A stretch of DNA of 32,177 nucleotides from Gammaproteobacteria bacterium 54_18_T64 (GTDB lineage Bacteria > Pseudomonadota > Gammaproteobacteria > Pseudomonadales > Porticoccaceae): assembly GCA_002162825.1 (NCBI GenBank), contig MAAU01000074.1, positions 1 through 32,177 on the forward strand, in the 5' to 3' direction. Shown one piece after another: positions 14,914 through 23,720 of the stretch. The first letter of the stretch is position 1. The number at the start of each line of letters is the position of its first letter. Position numbers and translations under genes: made by a program. The notes below the pieces were generated by a model that ran no database searches, was not told where the DNA came from, and worked only from the letters and a program-made list of their open reading frames with translations.

Positions 14914-16023
14914 ATGACGGCTGCGGTCGATATCGGCTATATGGCAAGGGCCATACAGCTGGCGAAAAAGGGTTGGTACAGTGCTCGACCCAACCCCCGG
15001 GTGGGTTGTGTCATTGTTCGAGCGGGCGAAGTGCTGGGCGAGGGTTGGCATCATCGCGCCGGTGGTCCCCATGCCGAAATCGTCGCCCTTAAAGCGGCGG
15101 GTGAAACGGCGCAGGGGGCGACCGCTTATGTGTCGCTGGAACCCTGTAATCATCACGGCCGCACCCCGCCCTGTGCGGAGGCCTTAATTACAGCGGGTAT
15201 AGCGCGAGTCGTTTATGCCTTGGCCGATCCCCACCGGGTTGCCTCCGGCGGTATTGGTAAGCTCGAAGCGGCAGGTATTACGGTTGAGGGCCCAGTGCTT
15301 GAACAAGAGGCGCGGGCTTTAAATCCCGGTTTTGTGAAGCGTTGTCAGACCGGATTACCGCGGGTGACTTTAAAGTTGGCGGCCAGCATGGATGGTCGCT
15401 CGGCCATGGCCAGCGGCGAAAGCCAATGGATTACCGGCCCCGCCGCGCGCAGCGATGTGCAGCGTTTGCGGGCTGAAAACGCGGCTATAATTACCGGTAT
15501 TGGCACGGTACTTGAGGATAACCCCGCGCTGACCGTGCGTGAAATGCCGCCCGGTCTTAGCGTGGATGAATTAGCAGAGATGCAACCCCTGCGGGTGATC
15601 GTCGATAGCCAATTGCGCACCACCGAGGGTTTGAATATTCTCCGGCCACCGGGTGGCGTGTTGGTCGCGACGGCTCAGAGCGGGGGCAGTGTTAAGGGGG
15701 CGGAGATTTGCTCCCTACCCAACGCGGGCGGCAAGGTCGATTTACAGGCCTTGCTACTTGAACTGGGGCGTCGCGAGTACAGCGATGTGCTGGTTGAGGC
15801 CGGTGGCAAGCTGGCCGGGGTTTTTCTCGAGCAGGGCCTGGTCGATGAGCTGGTTATTTATATGGCGCCCAAATTGATGGGTAGCGAGGGCATGCCGATG
15901 GCGGTACTGCCCTACAGCACGATGTCTGAGGCATTGGCGCTGGAGATTACCGATATTCGCGCCGTCGGCAAGGACTGGCGTATTACCGCAACACCGGGTG
16001 GTGAAAAATGTTCACAGGCATAA
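14914..16023 (+). CDS. ribD: Bifunctional riboflavin deaminase/reductase RibD
   Basis: RibD performs the second and third steps of riboflavin synthesis: deamination of the diaminopyrimidine made from GTP, then NADPH-dependent side-chain reduction. The N-terminal deaminase holds the zinc site His53-Ala-Glu55 (GPHAEI), Cys78 (EPC) and Cys87 (PPC). The C-terminal reductase starts near residue 145 with TLKLAASMDGRSAMASGESQ and continues to the VEAGGKLAGVFLEQGLVDEL region. The length of 369 is normal. The 3' end overlaps ribE by 16 bases, indicating translational coupling. Confidence 0.97.
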   Translation: MTAAVDIGYMARAIQLAKKGWYSARPNPRVGCVIVRAGEVLGEGWHHRAGGPHAEIVALKAAGETAQGATAYVSLEPCNHHGRTPPCAEALITAGIARVVYALADPHRVASGGIGKLEAAGITVEGPVLEQEARALNPGFVKRCQTGLPRVTLKLAASMDGRSAMASGESQWITGPAARSDVQRLRAENAAIITGIGTVLEDNPALTVREMPPGLSVDELAEMQPLRVIVDSQLRTTEGLNILRPPGGVLVATAQSGGSVKGAEICSLPNAGGKVDLQALLLELGRREYSDVLVEAGGKLAGVFLEQGLVDELVIYMAPKLMGSEGMPMAVLPYSTMSEALALEITDIRAVGKDWRITATPGGEKCSQA

Positions 16024-16661
16024 TCGAAGCACTGGGCGAAATCGGCGTGACCGAACAGCGAGGCGGTGACTTACGCTTGCATATTCGTACCGGGAGCCTT
16101 GATCTGAGCGATGTGGTGCTGGGTGACAGCATTGCCGTCAACGGGGTTTGTCTGACAGTCGTTGAGCTGCCGGGCGATGGCTTTATTGCCGACGTGTCGA
16201 TAGAGACCCTGAATTTCACCACCGCCGGGCAGTGGCAAACGAGCTCGGCAGTGAATCTGGAGCGGGCTTTAACGCCGACGACTCGACTCGGCGGTCATCT
16301 GGTATCGGGCCATGTGGATGGTGTTGGTGAGGTTATCGAACGCCATCAAGATGCTCGCTCGGAGCGTTTTTCCATCAAGGCTCCGGCCGAATTGGCGCGC
16401 TATATCGCCCACAAGGGCTCGATATCGGTCGATGGCACCAGTCTCACCGTCAACGCGGTGTCGGGTGATGAGTTCGAGTTGAACATCGTGCCCCACACGC
16501 TGGCGCACACGGTATTTGGCACCTACCAGCCGGGTACAAAGGTTAATTTGGAAGTCGATGTTATCGCCCGCTACCTCGAGCGCTTGCTGCTCGGGGACAG
16601 GGCCGCGCTTAAGAGCGATGACGTTTCCCTGTCCACTCTGGTCAATAAAATTTTAGATTAA
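16008..16661 (+). CDS. ribE: Riboflavin synthase alpha subunit
   Basis: It dismutates two 6,7-dimethyl-8-ribityllumazine molecules to riboflavin plus the pyrimidinedione. Two lumazine-binding barrels are visible. The first begins MFTGIIEALGEI and contains SIAVNGVCLTV (about residues 41-51). The second begins LGGHLVSGHVDGVGEV (about 94-109) and contains SISVDGTSLTVN (about 138-149). A short C-terminal trimerisation helix follows (VIARYLERLL). The length of 217 is typical. The gene is called ribE in most genera and ribC in E. coli. It overlaps the ribD 3' end and lies 11 bases before ribB. Confidence 0.97.
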   Translation: MFTGIIEALGEIGVTEQRGGDLRLHIRTGSLDLSDVVLGDSIAVNGVCLTVVELPGDGFIADVSIETLNFTTAGQWQTSSAVNLERALTPTTRLGGHLVSGHVDGVGEVIERHQDARSERFSIKAPAELARYIAHKGSISVDGTSLTVNAVSGDEFELNIVPHTLAHTVFGTYQPGTKVNLEVDVIARYLERLLLGDRAALKSDDVSLSTLVNKILD

Positions 16662-16672
16662 AGGCTAAATCC

Positions 16673-17782
16673 ATGAAATTGAATACCATCGAAGAGCTAG
16701 TTGAAGATATTCGCCAGGGCAAAATGGTCATCCTGATGGATGATGAGGATAGGGAGAACGAAGGGGATCTGGTGATTGCCGCCGAGAAGGTCAGGCCCGA
16801 AGATATCAACTTCATGGCCAAGCATGCCCGCGGGCTGATTTGTATGACCCTGATGGAACAACGCTGCCAGCAACTGGCTCTGCCGCTGATGGTGGATAAA
16901 AATACCGATGCCCATGGCACCAATTTTACGGTATCGATCGAGGCGGCAGAGGGGGTGACCACGGGAATCTCCGCGGCCGACCGCGCCAAGACAGTACAGG
17001 TGGCGGTGGCCGCCGATGCGCGGCCGACCGACCTTGTACAGCCGGGGCATATTTTCCCCCTCAAGGCGCAGGCCGGTGGCGTGTTGAGCCGTGCCGGACA
17101 CACCGAGGCGGGCTGTGATTTGGCGGGCCTGGCAGGTTGTGAGCCGGCGGCGGTGATCGTCGAAATCATGAACGACGATGGCACCATGGCGCGGCGCCCG
17201 GACCTCGAGGCCTTTGCCCAAAAGCACGACCTGAAAATTGGCACCATTGCCGACTTGATCCACCACCGCGTGGTCAATGAAAAAACCGTCGAGCATCTTC
17301 ACGAGCGCAAGGTGCAGACTCCCTACGGCGAATTTACCCTGCACACCTATTTGGATGGCCCGAGAAACCACAAACACTTTGCGTTAGTGAAGGGTGAGAT
17401 TGACCCCGAAACCCCAGTGCCCGTGCGCGTTCATCTGCCGACGGTGGTTAGAGATTTGTTCGGGCTCGAGCGCAATGGGCCCTATAAAAGCTGGACCATC
17501 CATAAAGCCATGGAGCGGGTTGCGGAAGAGGGCAGCGGCATTATTGTGGTGATTTTGCAGGAAGAGAATCCGGAAACGGTAGAGCGCGATCTAGAATTTT
17601 TGCTGGCGGAGCGGGCGCGAGAAAAAAGCGCCTCGGAAACGGTTTATCTGCAGATTGGTGCGGGCTCGCAAATTCTCCGCGATCTCGGCGCCAAGAAAAT
17701 ACGCGTCATGAGTGCACCCTTTCGCTTTACGGCGATTTCCGGTTTCGACCTGGAAGTTGTCGACTATATTGAGTGCCACTAG
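16673..17782 (+). CDS. ribB: 3,4-dihydroxy-2-butanone-4-phosphate synthase fused to a degenerate GTP cyclohydrolase II domain (RibBX type)
   Basis: The N-terminal half (about residues 1-200) is a complete DHBP synthase: the acidic metal/substrate loop DDEDRENEGDLV (23-34), THGTNF-type AHGTNFTVS, and the RAGHTEAGCDLA block with the catalytic His. It makes the four-carbon unit from ribulose 5-phosphate. The C-terminal half (about 205-369) aligns with RibA in outline (TPYGEFTLHTYLD, VRVHLPTVVRDLFG) but lacks the three zinc cysteines and the SLRCDCG motif. It is therefore very unlikely to hydrolyse GTP. Such RibBX fusions are known in Proteobacteria; a separate ribA would be expected elsewhere in the genome. 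No FMN riboswitch fits in the 11-base gap upstream. Confidence 0.93.
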   Translation: MKLNTIEELVEDIRQGKMVILMDDEDRENEGDLVIAAEKVRPEDINFMAKHARGLICMTLMEQRCQQLALPLMVDKNTDAHGTNFTVSIEAAEGVTTGISAADRAKTVQVAVAADARPTDLVQPGHIFPLKAQAGGVLSRAGHTEAGCDLAGLAGCEPAAVIVEIMNDDGTMARRPDLEAFAQKHDLKIGTIADLIHHRVVNEKTVEHLHERKVQTPYGEFTLHTYLDGPRNHKHFALVKGEIDPETPVPVRVHLPTVVRDLFGLERNGPYKSWTIHKAMERVAEEGSGIIVVILQEENPETVERDLEFLLAERAREKSASETVYLQIGAGSQILRDLGAKKIRVMSAPFRFTAISGFDLEVVDYIECH

Positions 17783-17840
17783 GCTTGAATGCCATTAGCT
17801 GAAAAGCAGCGCACACTAATTTGTTAATTGGGATGAAAAA

Positions 17841-18317
17841 ATGAGCGAATTTAGACCTGTAGAGGGTGACTTTAATGTTGGCGAGGCGCGCTTTGCGATC
17901 GTCGTCGCCCGCTGGAACGGCAATATTACCGAGAACCTGTTAAACGGTGCTCTGCGTGCACTGGCGCGTCACAATGTGGCCGACGAGAACATTGATGTGA
18001 TTCGCGTCCCCGGCGCCTTTGAACTGCCCGCAACGGCGATGAAACTGGCCGAACAGGGCAATGTCGATGCGGTGATCACCCTGGGTTGTGTGATTCGCGG
18101 CGGTACGCCTCATTTTGACTACGTCTGTGGTGAATGCGCCCGCGGCATCGGCGAAGTGGCTCTGGTCACCGGTCTGCCCATCGCCTTCGGCGTGCTGACC
18201 ACCGACGACCTACAGCAGTCGGAAGAGCGCTCCGGCGATAACGACGAGAACAAAGGTGTTGAAGCGGCTTTGACGGCCCTTGAAATGGTTTCTCTGTTTG
18301 CACAGTTGGGAGATTAA
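17841..18317 (+). CDS. ribH: 6,7-dimethyl-8-ribityllumazine synthase
   Basis: It condenses the pyrimidine product of the RibD pathway with dihydroxybutanone phosphate to give lumazine, the substrate of ribE. The 158-residue protein shows the family motifs: ARWNGNITENLLNGAL (about residues 29-44), the substrate loop PGAFELPATAMKLA, GCVIRGGTPHFDYVCGE with the catalytic His, and FGVLTTDDLQQSEERSG then ENKGVEAA near the C-terminus. GG replaces the more usual GS or GE in the IRGxTPH loop, a minor change. It follows ribB by 58 bases and precedes nusB by 4 bases. Confidence 0.96.
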   Translation: MSEFRPVEGDFNVGEARFAIVVARWNGNITENLLNGALRALARHNVADENIDVIRVPGAFELPATAMKLAEQGNVDAVITLGCVIRGGTPHFDYVCGECARGIGEVALVTGLPIAFGVLTTDDLQQSEERSGDNDENKGVEAALTALEMVSLFAQLGD

Positions 18318-18321
18318 CTGA

Positions 18322-18798
18322 GTGTCATCTTCTCTGCCTTCCGCACGCAAAAAAGCCCGCCACATGCTGGTTCAGGCTTTGTATCAGTGGCAATTGGCCG
18401 GTGATAGCATTGCTTCCATCGAAGCTCAGTACATGGCGGAGAAGGGCATGGCAAAAGCGGATTCCGAGTTCTTTTGCGAGTTGTTGCACGCCATACCGGC
18501 CAAGCTCGACGAACTTGATGCCGCTTATCGTGAATTTCTCGACCGCGACCCCGAGGCACTGGATCCGATTTCCCTGGCGGTGCTGCGCATCGGCGTTTAC
18601 GAGTTGCTGCACCGTATCGATGTCCCCTATCGCGTGGTGATTAATGAATCCGTCAACCTTGCCAAAACCTTCGGCCCGACCGATGCCTATAAATATATTA
18701 ATGGCGTTATTGACCGTGTTGCGGCACGGGCGCGACGGGTGGAAATAGCCACGAGTAAGGGCATTGGTCAAGCGGGTAACAAAGGCAGTTCGCAGTAG
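18322..18798 (+). CDS. nusB: Transcription antitermination factor NusB
   Basis: An all-helical RNA-binding factor that, with NusE (S10), recognises boxA in rRNA leaders. The 158-residue protein has the family pattern ARKKARHMLVQALYQWQLAG (about residues 8-27), FFCELLHAI, DPISLAVLRIGVYELLHR and the signature VVINESVNLAKTFGP with DAYKYINGVIDRVA near the C-terminus. The GTG at 18322 has GGGAG at 18308-18312 as ribosome site and begins 4 bases after ribH. RibH-NusB adjacency is the usual gammaproteobacterial order. Confidence 0.96.
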   Translation: MSSSLPSARKKARHMLVQALYQWQLAGDSIASIEAQYMAEKGMAKADSEFFCELLHAIPAKLDELDAAYREFLDRDPEALDPISLAVLRIGVYELLHRIDVPYRVVINESVNLAKTFGPTDAYKYINGVIDRVAARARRVEIATSKGIGQAGNKGSSQ

Positions 18799-18855
18799 TC
18801 ACCCTGCCTTGCGCCAATGACGAGTACGGATGCTTAAACAGAGACTCCTCAAATA

Positions 18856-19821
18856 ATGCTCGCTGATGAATTTAGCCTGATCAAGCGCTATTTTTCAGAC
18901 TGTGGCACCGGGGCTAGTGACACACTGCTGGGCGTTGGCGATGACTGCGCACTACTGGCGCCACCCCCTGGGGAGGTGTTGGCGGTAACGACGGATTCTT
19001 TGTTGGCAGGCGTGCACTTCCCCTTAGATTCCCCAGCCCGACTTATTGGCCTGCGCGCGCTGGCCGTCAACTTAAGTGATATGGCGGCAATGGCTGCGAC
19101 CCCGCGCTGGTTTCAACTGGCTTTAAGCATACCCGAGGCCGATCAGGACTGGTTGGCGGAATTTAGTGCCGGCCTCAACCGCATGGCCTGTGACTTTAAT
19201 TGCACCCTGGTCGGTGGTGACACCACTCGCGGCCCCTTGACCATCAGTATTACCCTTCTTGGTACCGTGCCTCCCGAGCAGGCACTACAGCGCAGTGGTG
19301 CAAAGCCCGGTGATATTGTGTTTGTTAGCGGTACCTTAGGTGACGGTGCGGGGGGACTGGCGGTGCTTGAAGGCCGCTTACCCGTGGACATGGGGGGCGC
19401 CACGTATCTGCAAGATCGTTTCTGGCAGCCCCAGGCCCGCGTTGCTGAAGGTTTGGCAATAAGAGGTTTTGCCTCTGCGGCCATCGACATTTCCGATGGT
19501 TTACTGGCCGATCTGGGCCATATCGCCGCGGCCAGCCGGGTTGGCGCTGAGGTCGAGGTCGATAAATTGCCCTTGTCCCAGGTGCTACAGCGGTCCGCGG
19601 GTTTAGAGCGCGGGCGCAATTGGGCGCTCAGTGGCGGTGATGATTACGAGCTTTGTTTTACCGTGCCGGCGAGTGGGCTGGCGCAATGTCAGCGCTTGAT
19701 TGATGAGGGTGTGTTGAACGCAACACCGATCGGCCGGATTATCCAGGGCGGGGGTGTGCACTGCATTGATGAGCAGGGTGCCTTACTGGACATAAGTACT
19801 AGTGGCTACCAGCACTTTTAA
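18856..19821 (+). CDS. thiL: Thiamine-monophosphate kinase
   Basis: It phosphorylates thiamine monophosphate to the active cofactor thiamine diphosphate. The 321-residue protein has the AIRS/PurM-like fold. Motifs include the ATP/Mg loop VGDDCALLAP (about residues 27-36), TTDSLLAGVHF, the dimer/nucleotide segment NLSDMAAMAATPRW, and the glycine-rich VGGDTTRGPLTIS (about 117-129). AIDISDGLLADLGHI and LSGGDDYELCFTV follow in the C-terminal half. All are normal. It starts 57 bases after nusB and precedes pgpA by 16 bases, the standard nusB-thiL-pgpA order. Confidence 0.97.
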   Translation: MLADEFSLIKRYFSDCGTGASDTLLGVGDDCALLAPPPGEVLAVTTDSLLAGVHFPLDSPARLIGLRALAVNLSDMAAMAATPRWFQLALSIPEADQDWLAEFSAGLNRMACDFNCTLVGGDTTRGPLTISITLLGTVPPEQALQRSGAKPGDIVFVSGTLGDGAGGLAVLEGRLPVDMGGATYLQDRFWQPQARVAEGLAIRGFASAAIDISDGLLADLGHIAAASRVGAEVEVDKLPLSQVLQRSAGLERGRNWALSGGDDYELCFTVPASGLAQCQRLIDEGVLNATPIGRIIQGGGVHCIDEQGALLDISTSGYQHF

Positions 19822-19837
19822 CGAGAGCGCGATTTAA

Positions 19838-20335
19838 ATGACTTCTTCAGATAAGCCGACATTTGCCTCTTTGCGCAAAGATCCCATTCTCTTTCTGAGC
19901 CTGGGTTTTGGTAGCGGGCTGGCGCCCTTTGCACCGGGTACGGCCGGTACGCTTGTGGCGCTATGCTTTGTACCCCTATTGGCTTTATTGCCGACGGCTT
20001 ATTTACTCGCAGTATTGCTGGTTGCCAGTTTGGCCGGTATTTATATATGCGGCTATGGCGCCACTAAGCTTGGCGCCAAGGATCCTTCCAGCATCGTATG
20101 GGATGAGTTTGTCGGTTTATGGATTGCCCTGGCGGGGTTTCCTGTAAGCTCTTTTTGGCTAGTCAGCGGTTTTGTGGTGTTCCGCTGCTTTGATATTCTT
20201 AAGCCCTGGCCCATCAGCGTACTCGACAAAAAGGTACCGGGTGGTCTGGGTATTATGTTGGATGATATTCTTGCGGGGATAATGACATGGTTGGTATTGC
20301 ATTTGGTGGCCGTGGTATTGGGTTTAAGTGTATGA
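19838..20335 (+). CDS. pgpA: Phosphatidylglycerophosphatase A
   Basis: An inner-membrane phosphatase that converts phosphatidylglycerol phosphate to phosphatidylglycerol. The 165-residue protein has the PgpA signatures: FGSGLAPFAPGTAGTLVA (about residues 24-41), GATKLGAKDPSSIVWDEFVG (about 74-93) with the acidic residues, and FRCFDILKPWPISVLDKK (about 114-131). About four hydrophobic segments are visible. Its stop overlaps the ATG of the retropepsin-like gene as ATGA, so the two are translationally coupled. Confidence 0.96.
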   Translation: MTSSDKPTFASLRKDPILFLSLGFGSGLAPFAPGTAGTLVALCFVPLLALLPTAYLLAVLLVASLAGIYICGYGATKLGAKDPSSIVWDEFVGLWIALAGFPVSSFWLVSGFVVFRCFDILKPWPISVLDKKVPGGLGIMLDDILAGIMTWLVLHLVAVVLGLSV

Positions 20336-20976
20336 AGGTGCGCGTTTTGTGCGCTGCCTTGTTATTCTCTGCCTGCAATGCGCCGCTGTTGGCCGCCCCG
20401 GAGATTATCGCCTCGGGCTTATTTAAGGATAAAGCTCTACTCACTATCGATGGCACTCCGCGCTTGCTGAGGGTCGGTACGAGTAGCCCCGAAGGGGTGA
20501 GGTTATTGAGTAGCAACAGTCGGCAGGCCAGTGTTCTTGTCGAGGGCCAGACCCTGACTTTGTACTTGTCCCAGCGGATTTCCACGGCGTTTAAAAAGCC
20601 GAAATACTCTGAGGTAAAAATACCTCGTGCCAGCAATGGGCACTATTTTACGGCGGGGGCCATCAACGGCCGCTCCGCGAAGTTTATGGTGGATACGGGC
20701 GCGACTGTCATCGCCATGAACCGCAATGAGGCACGTCAGCTGGGTATTGATTTGCGCGGGGCGTCACGCGGTAGGTCGTCGACGGCTGGAGGCATGGTCG
20801 AGACCTTTCGCGTTGTGCTTAACAAGGTGAGTGTTGGCAATATTACCCTGCACAACATTCCCGCCTCGGTGATTGATGGTGATTTTCCCGAGCACATACT
20901 CCTTGGCAACAGTTTCTTGAGCAAGGTGGAAATGACCGAGCAAGCGGGTGTTTTGGTGTTTCGCAAAAAATTCTAA
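20332..20976 (+). CDS. Periplasmic retropepsin-like aspartic protease (clan AA)
   Basis: From the ATG at 20332 the product has 214 residues, a signal peptide (MKVRVLCAALLFSACNAPLL then AAP) and a C-terminal retropepsin-like domain. The catalytic motif is VDTGAT with Asp121, and the second family segment is EHILLGNSFLSKVEM. Proteins of this type (TIGR02281-like) act as dimers with one Asp per subunit. Substrates are unknown. The N-terminal about 95 residues resemble no domain I can name. An upstream in-frame start at 20287 would lie inside pgpA and destroy the signal peptide; the ATGA overlap supports 20332. It could also be processed at Cys15 as a lipoprotein, but the context is not a clear lipobox. 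Confidence 0.85.
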   Translation: MKVRVLCAALLFSACNAPLLAAPEIIASGLFKDKALLTIDGTPRLLRVGTSSPEGVRLLSSNSRQASVLVEGQTLTLYLSQRISTAFKKPKYSEVKIPRASNGHYFTAGAINGRSAKFMVDTGATVIAMNRNEARQLGIDLRGASRGRSSTAGGMVETFRVVLNKVSVGNITLHNIPASVIDGDFPEHILLGNSFLSKVEMTEQAGVLVFRKKF

Positions 20977-21050
20977 GTATTCTGTGCCTGTAGTTGGTCG
21001 TCGACCTGTCGTCAGCCATTCGCTGGTAATAACTAAATTGAGGCTTGCCC

Positions 21051-21827
21051 ATGAGTGCCCTGGCTAAACGTATTATTCCCTGCCTGGATGTGGACAACGG
21101 ACGTGTTGTTAAAGGTGTACAGTTTGTCGATATTCGCGATGCCGGTGATCCGGTTGAAATCGCCCGCCGCTACGATCAGGAGGGCGCCGATGAAATTACC
21201 TTTCTCGATATTACTGCCAGCCATGAAAATAGGGATACCACCCTTCATACCGTGGAGCGAATGGCCAGTGAGGTTTTTATCCCCCTCACCGTGGGGGGTG
21301 GGGTTCGCAAGCTGGAAGATATTCGCGCCTTATTGCAGGCCGGAGCAGATAAAGTGGCCATTAACTCGGCGGCCGTTAGTAACCCTGAGTTTGTGCGCGA
21401 GGCGGCGGAGAAATTTGGCTCGCAGTGCATCGTGGTGGCCATCGATGCCAAACAAGTGCCGGTTTCAGAGGGAGGGCAGCGCTGGGAGATCTTTACCCAT
21501 GGCGGACGCAAGGCGACGGGCCTCAATGCGGTGACGTGGGCGGAACGGATGGCGGGCTATGGTGCGGGGGAAATCCTCCTCACCAGTATGGACAGGGATG
21601 GCACCAAAAACGGTTTTGATCTGGCTTTGACTCAGGCTGTTAGCGCGGCGGTGAATATTCCGGTTATCGCCTCGGGAGGGGTGGGTGATTTACAACACTT
21701 GGCCGATGGGGTGCTGCAGGGTGGAGCGGACGCGGTGTTGGCGGCGAGTATTTTTCACTTTTCAGAGTACAGTATTGCCGAGGCAAAGACGTTTATGGCC
21801 GCGCAAGGTATCGAGGTGCGTTTATAG
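21051..21827 (+). CDS. hisF: Imidazole glycerol phosphate synthase cyclase subunit
   Basis: HisF uses ammonia channelled from HisH to make imidazole glycerol phosphate and AICAR in histidine biosynthesis. It is a beta/alpha barrel of 258 residues from the ATG at 21051, which has TGAGG 7 bases upstream. A TTG at 21045 is less likely. Motifs include [19 protein letters not shown] with the catalytic Asp13, the phosphate loop PLTVGGGVR, the second catalytic-Asp strand CIVVAIDAK, and the second phosphate loop ASGGVG. hisH and hisA, often adjacent, are not in the window. It is on the same strand as the preceding retropepsin-like gene, about 74 bases away. Confidence 0.96.
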   Translation: MSALAKRIIPCLDVDNGRVVKGVQFVDIRDAGDPVEIARRYDQEGADEITFLDITASHENRDTTLHTVERMASEVFIPLTVGGGVRKLEDIRALLQAGADKVAINSAAVSNPEFVREAAEKFGSQCIVVAIDAKQVPVSEGGQRWEIFTHGGRKATGLNAVTWAERMAGYGAGEILLTSMDRDGTKNGFDLALTQAVSAAVNIPVIASGGVGDLQHLADGVLQGGADAVLAASIFHFSEYSIAEAKTFMAAQGIEVRL

Positions 21828-21985
21828 TGGCCAGGCAGTGATGTGTGTGCAGAGCCGCTGTCGTTCATAAGCGTCTAACCCTTCGTTCTAAAACCGAACT
21901 CCCGACTCTACGAAGAACTCCCTGTTCTACAAAGAGGGCCCCAATGCTTGTACCGAGGCCTCAGGCAGTGGCATTGCTTGCAGGT

Positions 21986-22219
21986 TTAGCGTGCTGCTAG
22001 CAGCTTCATCATGGCGGGAGTGGCCTGATTGACAAACTGTATATAGTCGGCAACGGCCTGCTGTGCCTGATTTTTGGAGTCGTAAGGGCCCAAGGTGGTA
22101 CCTTCCCGAGTGATAAAATACCAGTAGTCGGATAGTTTGAAATAACGATCACTACGTACTCGAGCCTTAGAGGCACTTTCTGCATCACTTTCCCTAGTGA
22201 GGTAGACAACATTACTCAT
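21986..22219 (-). CDS. DUF6316 family small protein
   Basis: A 77-residue protein from the ATG at 22219 (MSNVVYLTRESDAESA). The pattern RSDRYFKLSDYWYFITREG with LGPYDSKNQAQQAVADYIQFV matches the small DUF6316 family of marine gammaproteobacteria as I remember it. The core looks like a GYF/WYF-type beta domain where an aromatic strand pair reads a ligand. Function is unknown. A longer reading from 22279 would add 20 residues, but its ribosome site is too close to the ATG; 22264 is another option. It stands alone downstream of the protease gene. Confidence 0.65.
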   Translation of the reverse strand: MSNVVYLTRESDAESASKARVRSDRYFKLSDYWYFITREGTTLGPYDSKNQAQQAVADYIQFVNQATPAMMKLLAAR

Positions 22220-22365
22220 AATTTCGCACTCTTGAATGGTTGTAGTTGATATTTTTTGTGGCATCCAGCCAGTTTCCATTCCTACAGACTATGGCTTGCA
22301 ATCAGCAGGCTCATAGTTATTTTTAATGTATTTTTACCAAAAAGTAAAGACCTATCGGTCAAGAC

Positions 22366-23658
22366 TTAGTTGACAGGTGGCTGCTTTGACAGGATCGCGA
22401 GGCCTTTTAAGAGGTTTAAGGCTTCAATGAGCTGGTAATCGTCGAGACTTTCTTGGCGTTTGGCTGTGCTGTCAGAATCAGTGCTTGTTGCTCCACCCTG
22501 GTTAAGGTGTCCACTCAGGTCTGCTTCTTTGATGTCGGGTTGTCGGTTAGAGGCAAGCTGGATCTTTGCACGCTCCACCCAAATATCCGGTTGCACGCCC
22601 TCGGCTTGAATGGAGCGCCCGCTGGGGGTGAAATAGCGGGCGGTGGTGAGTTTGATTGCCCGGCCATCGCTGAGTGGCAGGATGTTCTGCACCGAACCCT
22701 TGCCAAAACTGCTGGTACCCATAATGACGCCGCGGTGATGGTCCTGAATGGCACCGGCAACAATTTCAGAGGCGGAGGCGGAACCACCGTTGATCAGAAT
22801 AACTAGCGGTGTGTCGTTCAGAAGCTCCCCGGCCTTTGCCGAAAAGCGGGTGTTGGCGGATTCGGCTCGGCCTTCGGTATAAACGACCAGCCCTCCATCG
22901 AGCATGGCGTCAGCAACCTCCACGGAGGCGGGCAGCAAGCCGCCGGGATTATTGCGTAGGTCGAGAACCAAGCCTTTAAGGGGGCTTGATGCCTTTAACA
23001 GGGCCTTAATGCTGCGGCGGAATTCCTCGCCGGTATTGGCCTGAAACTGGGCGATACGGATGTAGCCAAAGTCCTCATCAAGGGTCTTATGGCGGACACT
23101 GGTAATTTTAATAATATCCCTGAGTACCGTGATGACGAGCGGCTTGTTGCGGTTTTCTCGAGCGATGGTGAGGGTTAGGGGGCTGCCCTTTGCACCGCGC
23201 ATCATTTCCAGTGCCTCCTCCAGGTTCATGCCCTGTACGGCACTGTTGTTCAGTTTAATAATCAGGTCGCCGGCTTCAATTCCGGCGCGAGAGGCGGGGG
23301 TGTCATCGATGGGAGAAATCACCTTGATAAAACCGTCCTCCATGCCGACTTCAATGCCGATGCCACCAAACTCACCACTGGTGTGTTCTTGAAGGTCTCT
23401 ATAGGAATCTTTCTTTAAAAAGGCCGAGTGTGGATCGAGCTCGCCAAGCAGGCCGGTAATGGCATTTTCTATGAGGGTTTTGTCGTCGATTTCCTCGACA
23501 TAGGCGCTGCGGATTTGCTCAAAAACCTGGGCGAAAAGTTGTAACTCCTCGAGGGGTAGGCGCGCATCTTTAGCAGAGTCCTCGGCGCCGAGGGCCGTTG
23601 TCAAAAGCAGGCTTAGTAGCAATCCGCAGTGTATGAAATAGTGAGTGAATCGTTTCAT
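22366..23658 (-). CDS. ctpA: C-terminal processing protease (S41 family, PDZ)
   Basis: A periplasmic serine protease of 430 residues from the ATG at 23658, which has AGGAT 7 bases upstream; the longer in-frame reading to 23742 would overlap envC and bury the signal peptide. Signal peptide: about residues 1-24. PDZ domain: about 95-170 (GEFGGIGIEVGMEDG, SRAGIEAGDLIIKLN). S41 core: about 195-365, with VLDLRNNPGG (231-240), the nucleophile-bearing GGSASASE (291-298) and the catalytic Lys320 of SFGKG. The C-terminal about 60 residues are polar. CtpA-type enzymes clip periplasmic murein endopeptidases or lipoproteins. It follows envC by 62 bases, consistent with an envelope gene set. Confidence 0.95.
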   Translation of the reverse strand: MKRFTHYFIHCGLLLSLLLTTALGAEDSAKDARLPLEELQLFAQVFEQIRSAYVEEIDDKTLIENAITGLLGELDPHSAFLKKDSYRDLQEHTSGEFGGIGIEVGMEDGFIKVISPIDDTPASRAGIEAGDLIIKLNNSAVQGMNLEEALEMMRGAKGSPLTLTIARENRNKPLVITVLRDIIKITSVRHKTLDEDFGYIRIAQFQANTGEEFRRSIKALLKASSPLKGLVLDLRNNPGGLLPASVEVADAMLDGGLVVYTEGRAESANTRFSAKAGELLNDTPLVILINGGSASASEIVAGAIQDHHRGVIMGTSSFGKGSVQNILPLSDGRAIKLTTARYFTPSGRSIQAEGVQPDIWVERAKIQLASNRQPDIKEADLSGHLNQGGATSTDSDSTAKRQESLDDYQLIEALNLLKGLAILSKQPPVN

Positions 23659-23720
23659 TATTGTTATCCTGGTGCAATGCTCTTCGAACGTGGTTGGCAG
23701 TGTAGCGTAAAAAACGTTAT

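Noticed and set aside
16662-16672. FMN riboswitch upstream of ribB
   Set aside because: Only 11 bases separate ribE and ribB, far too short for the aptamer; none was recognised before ribD either.
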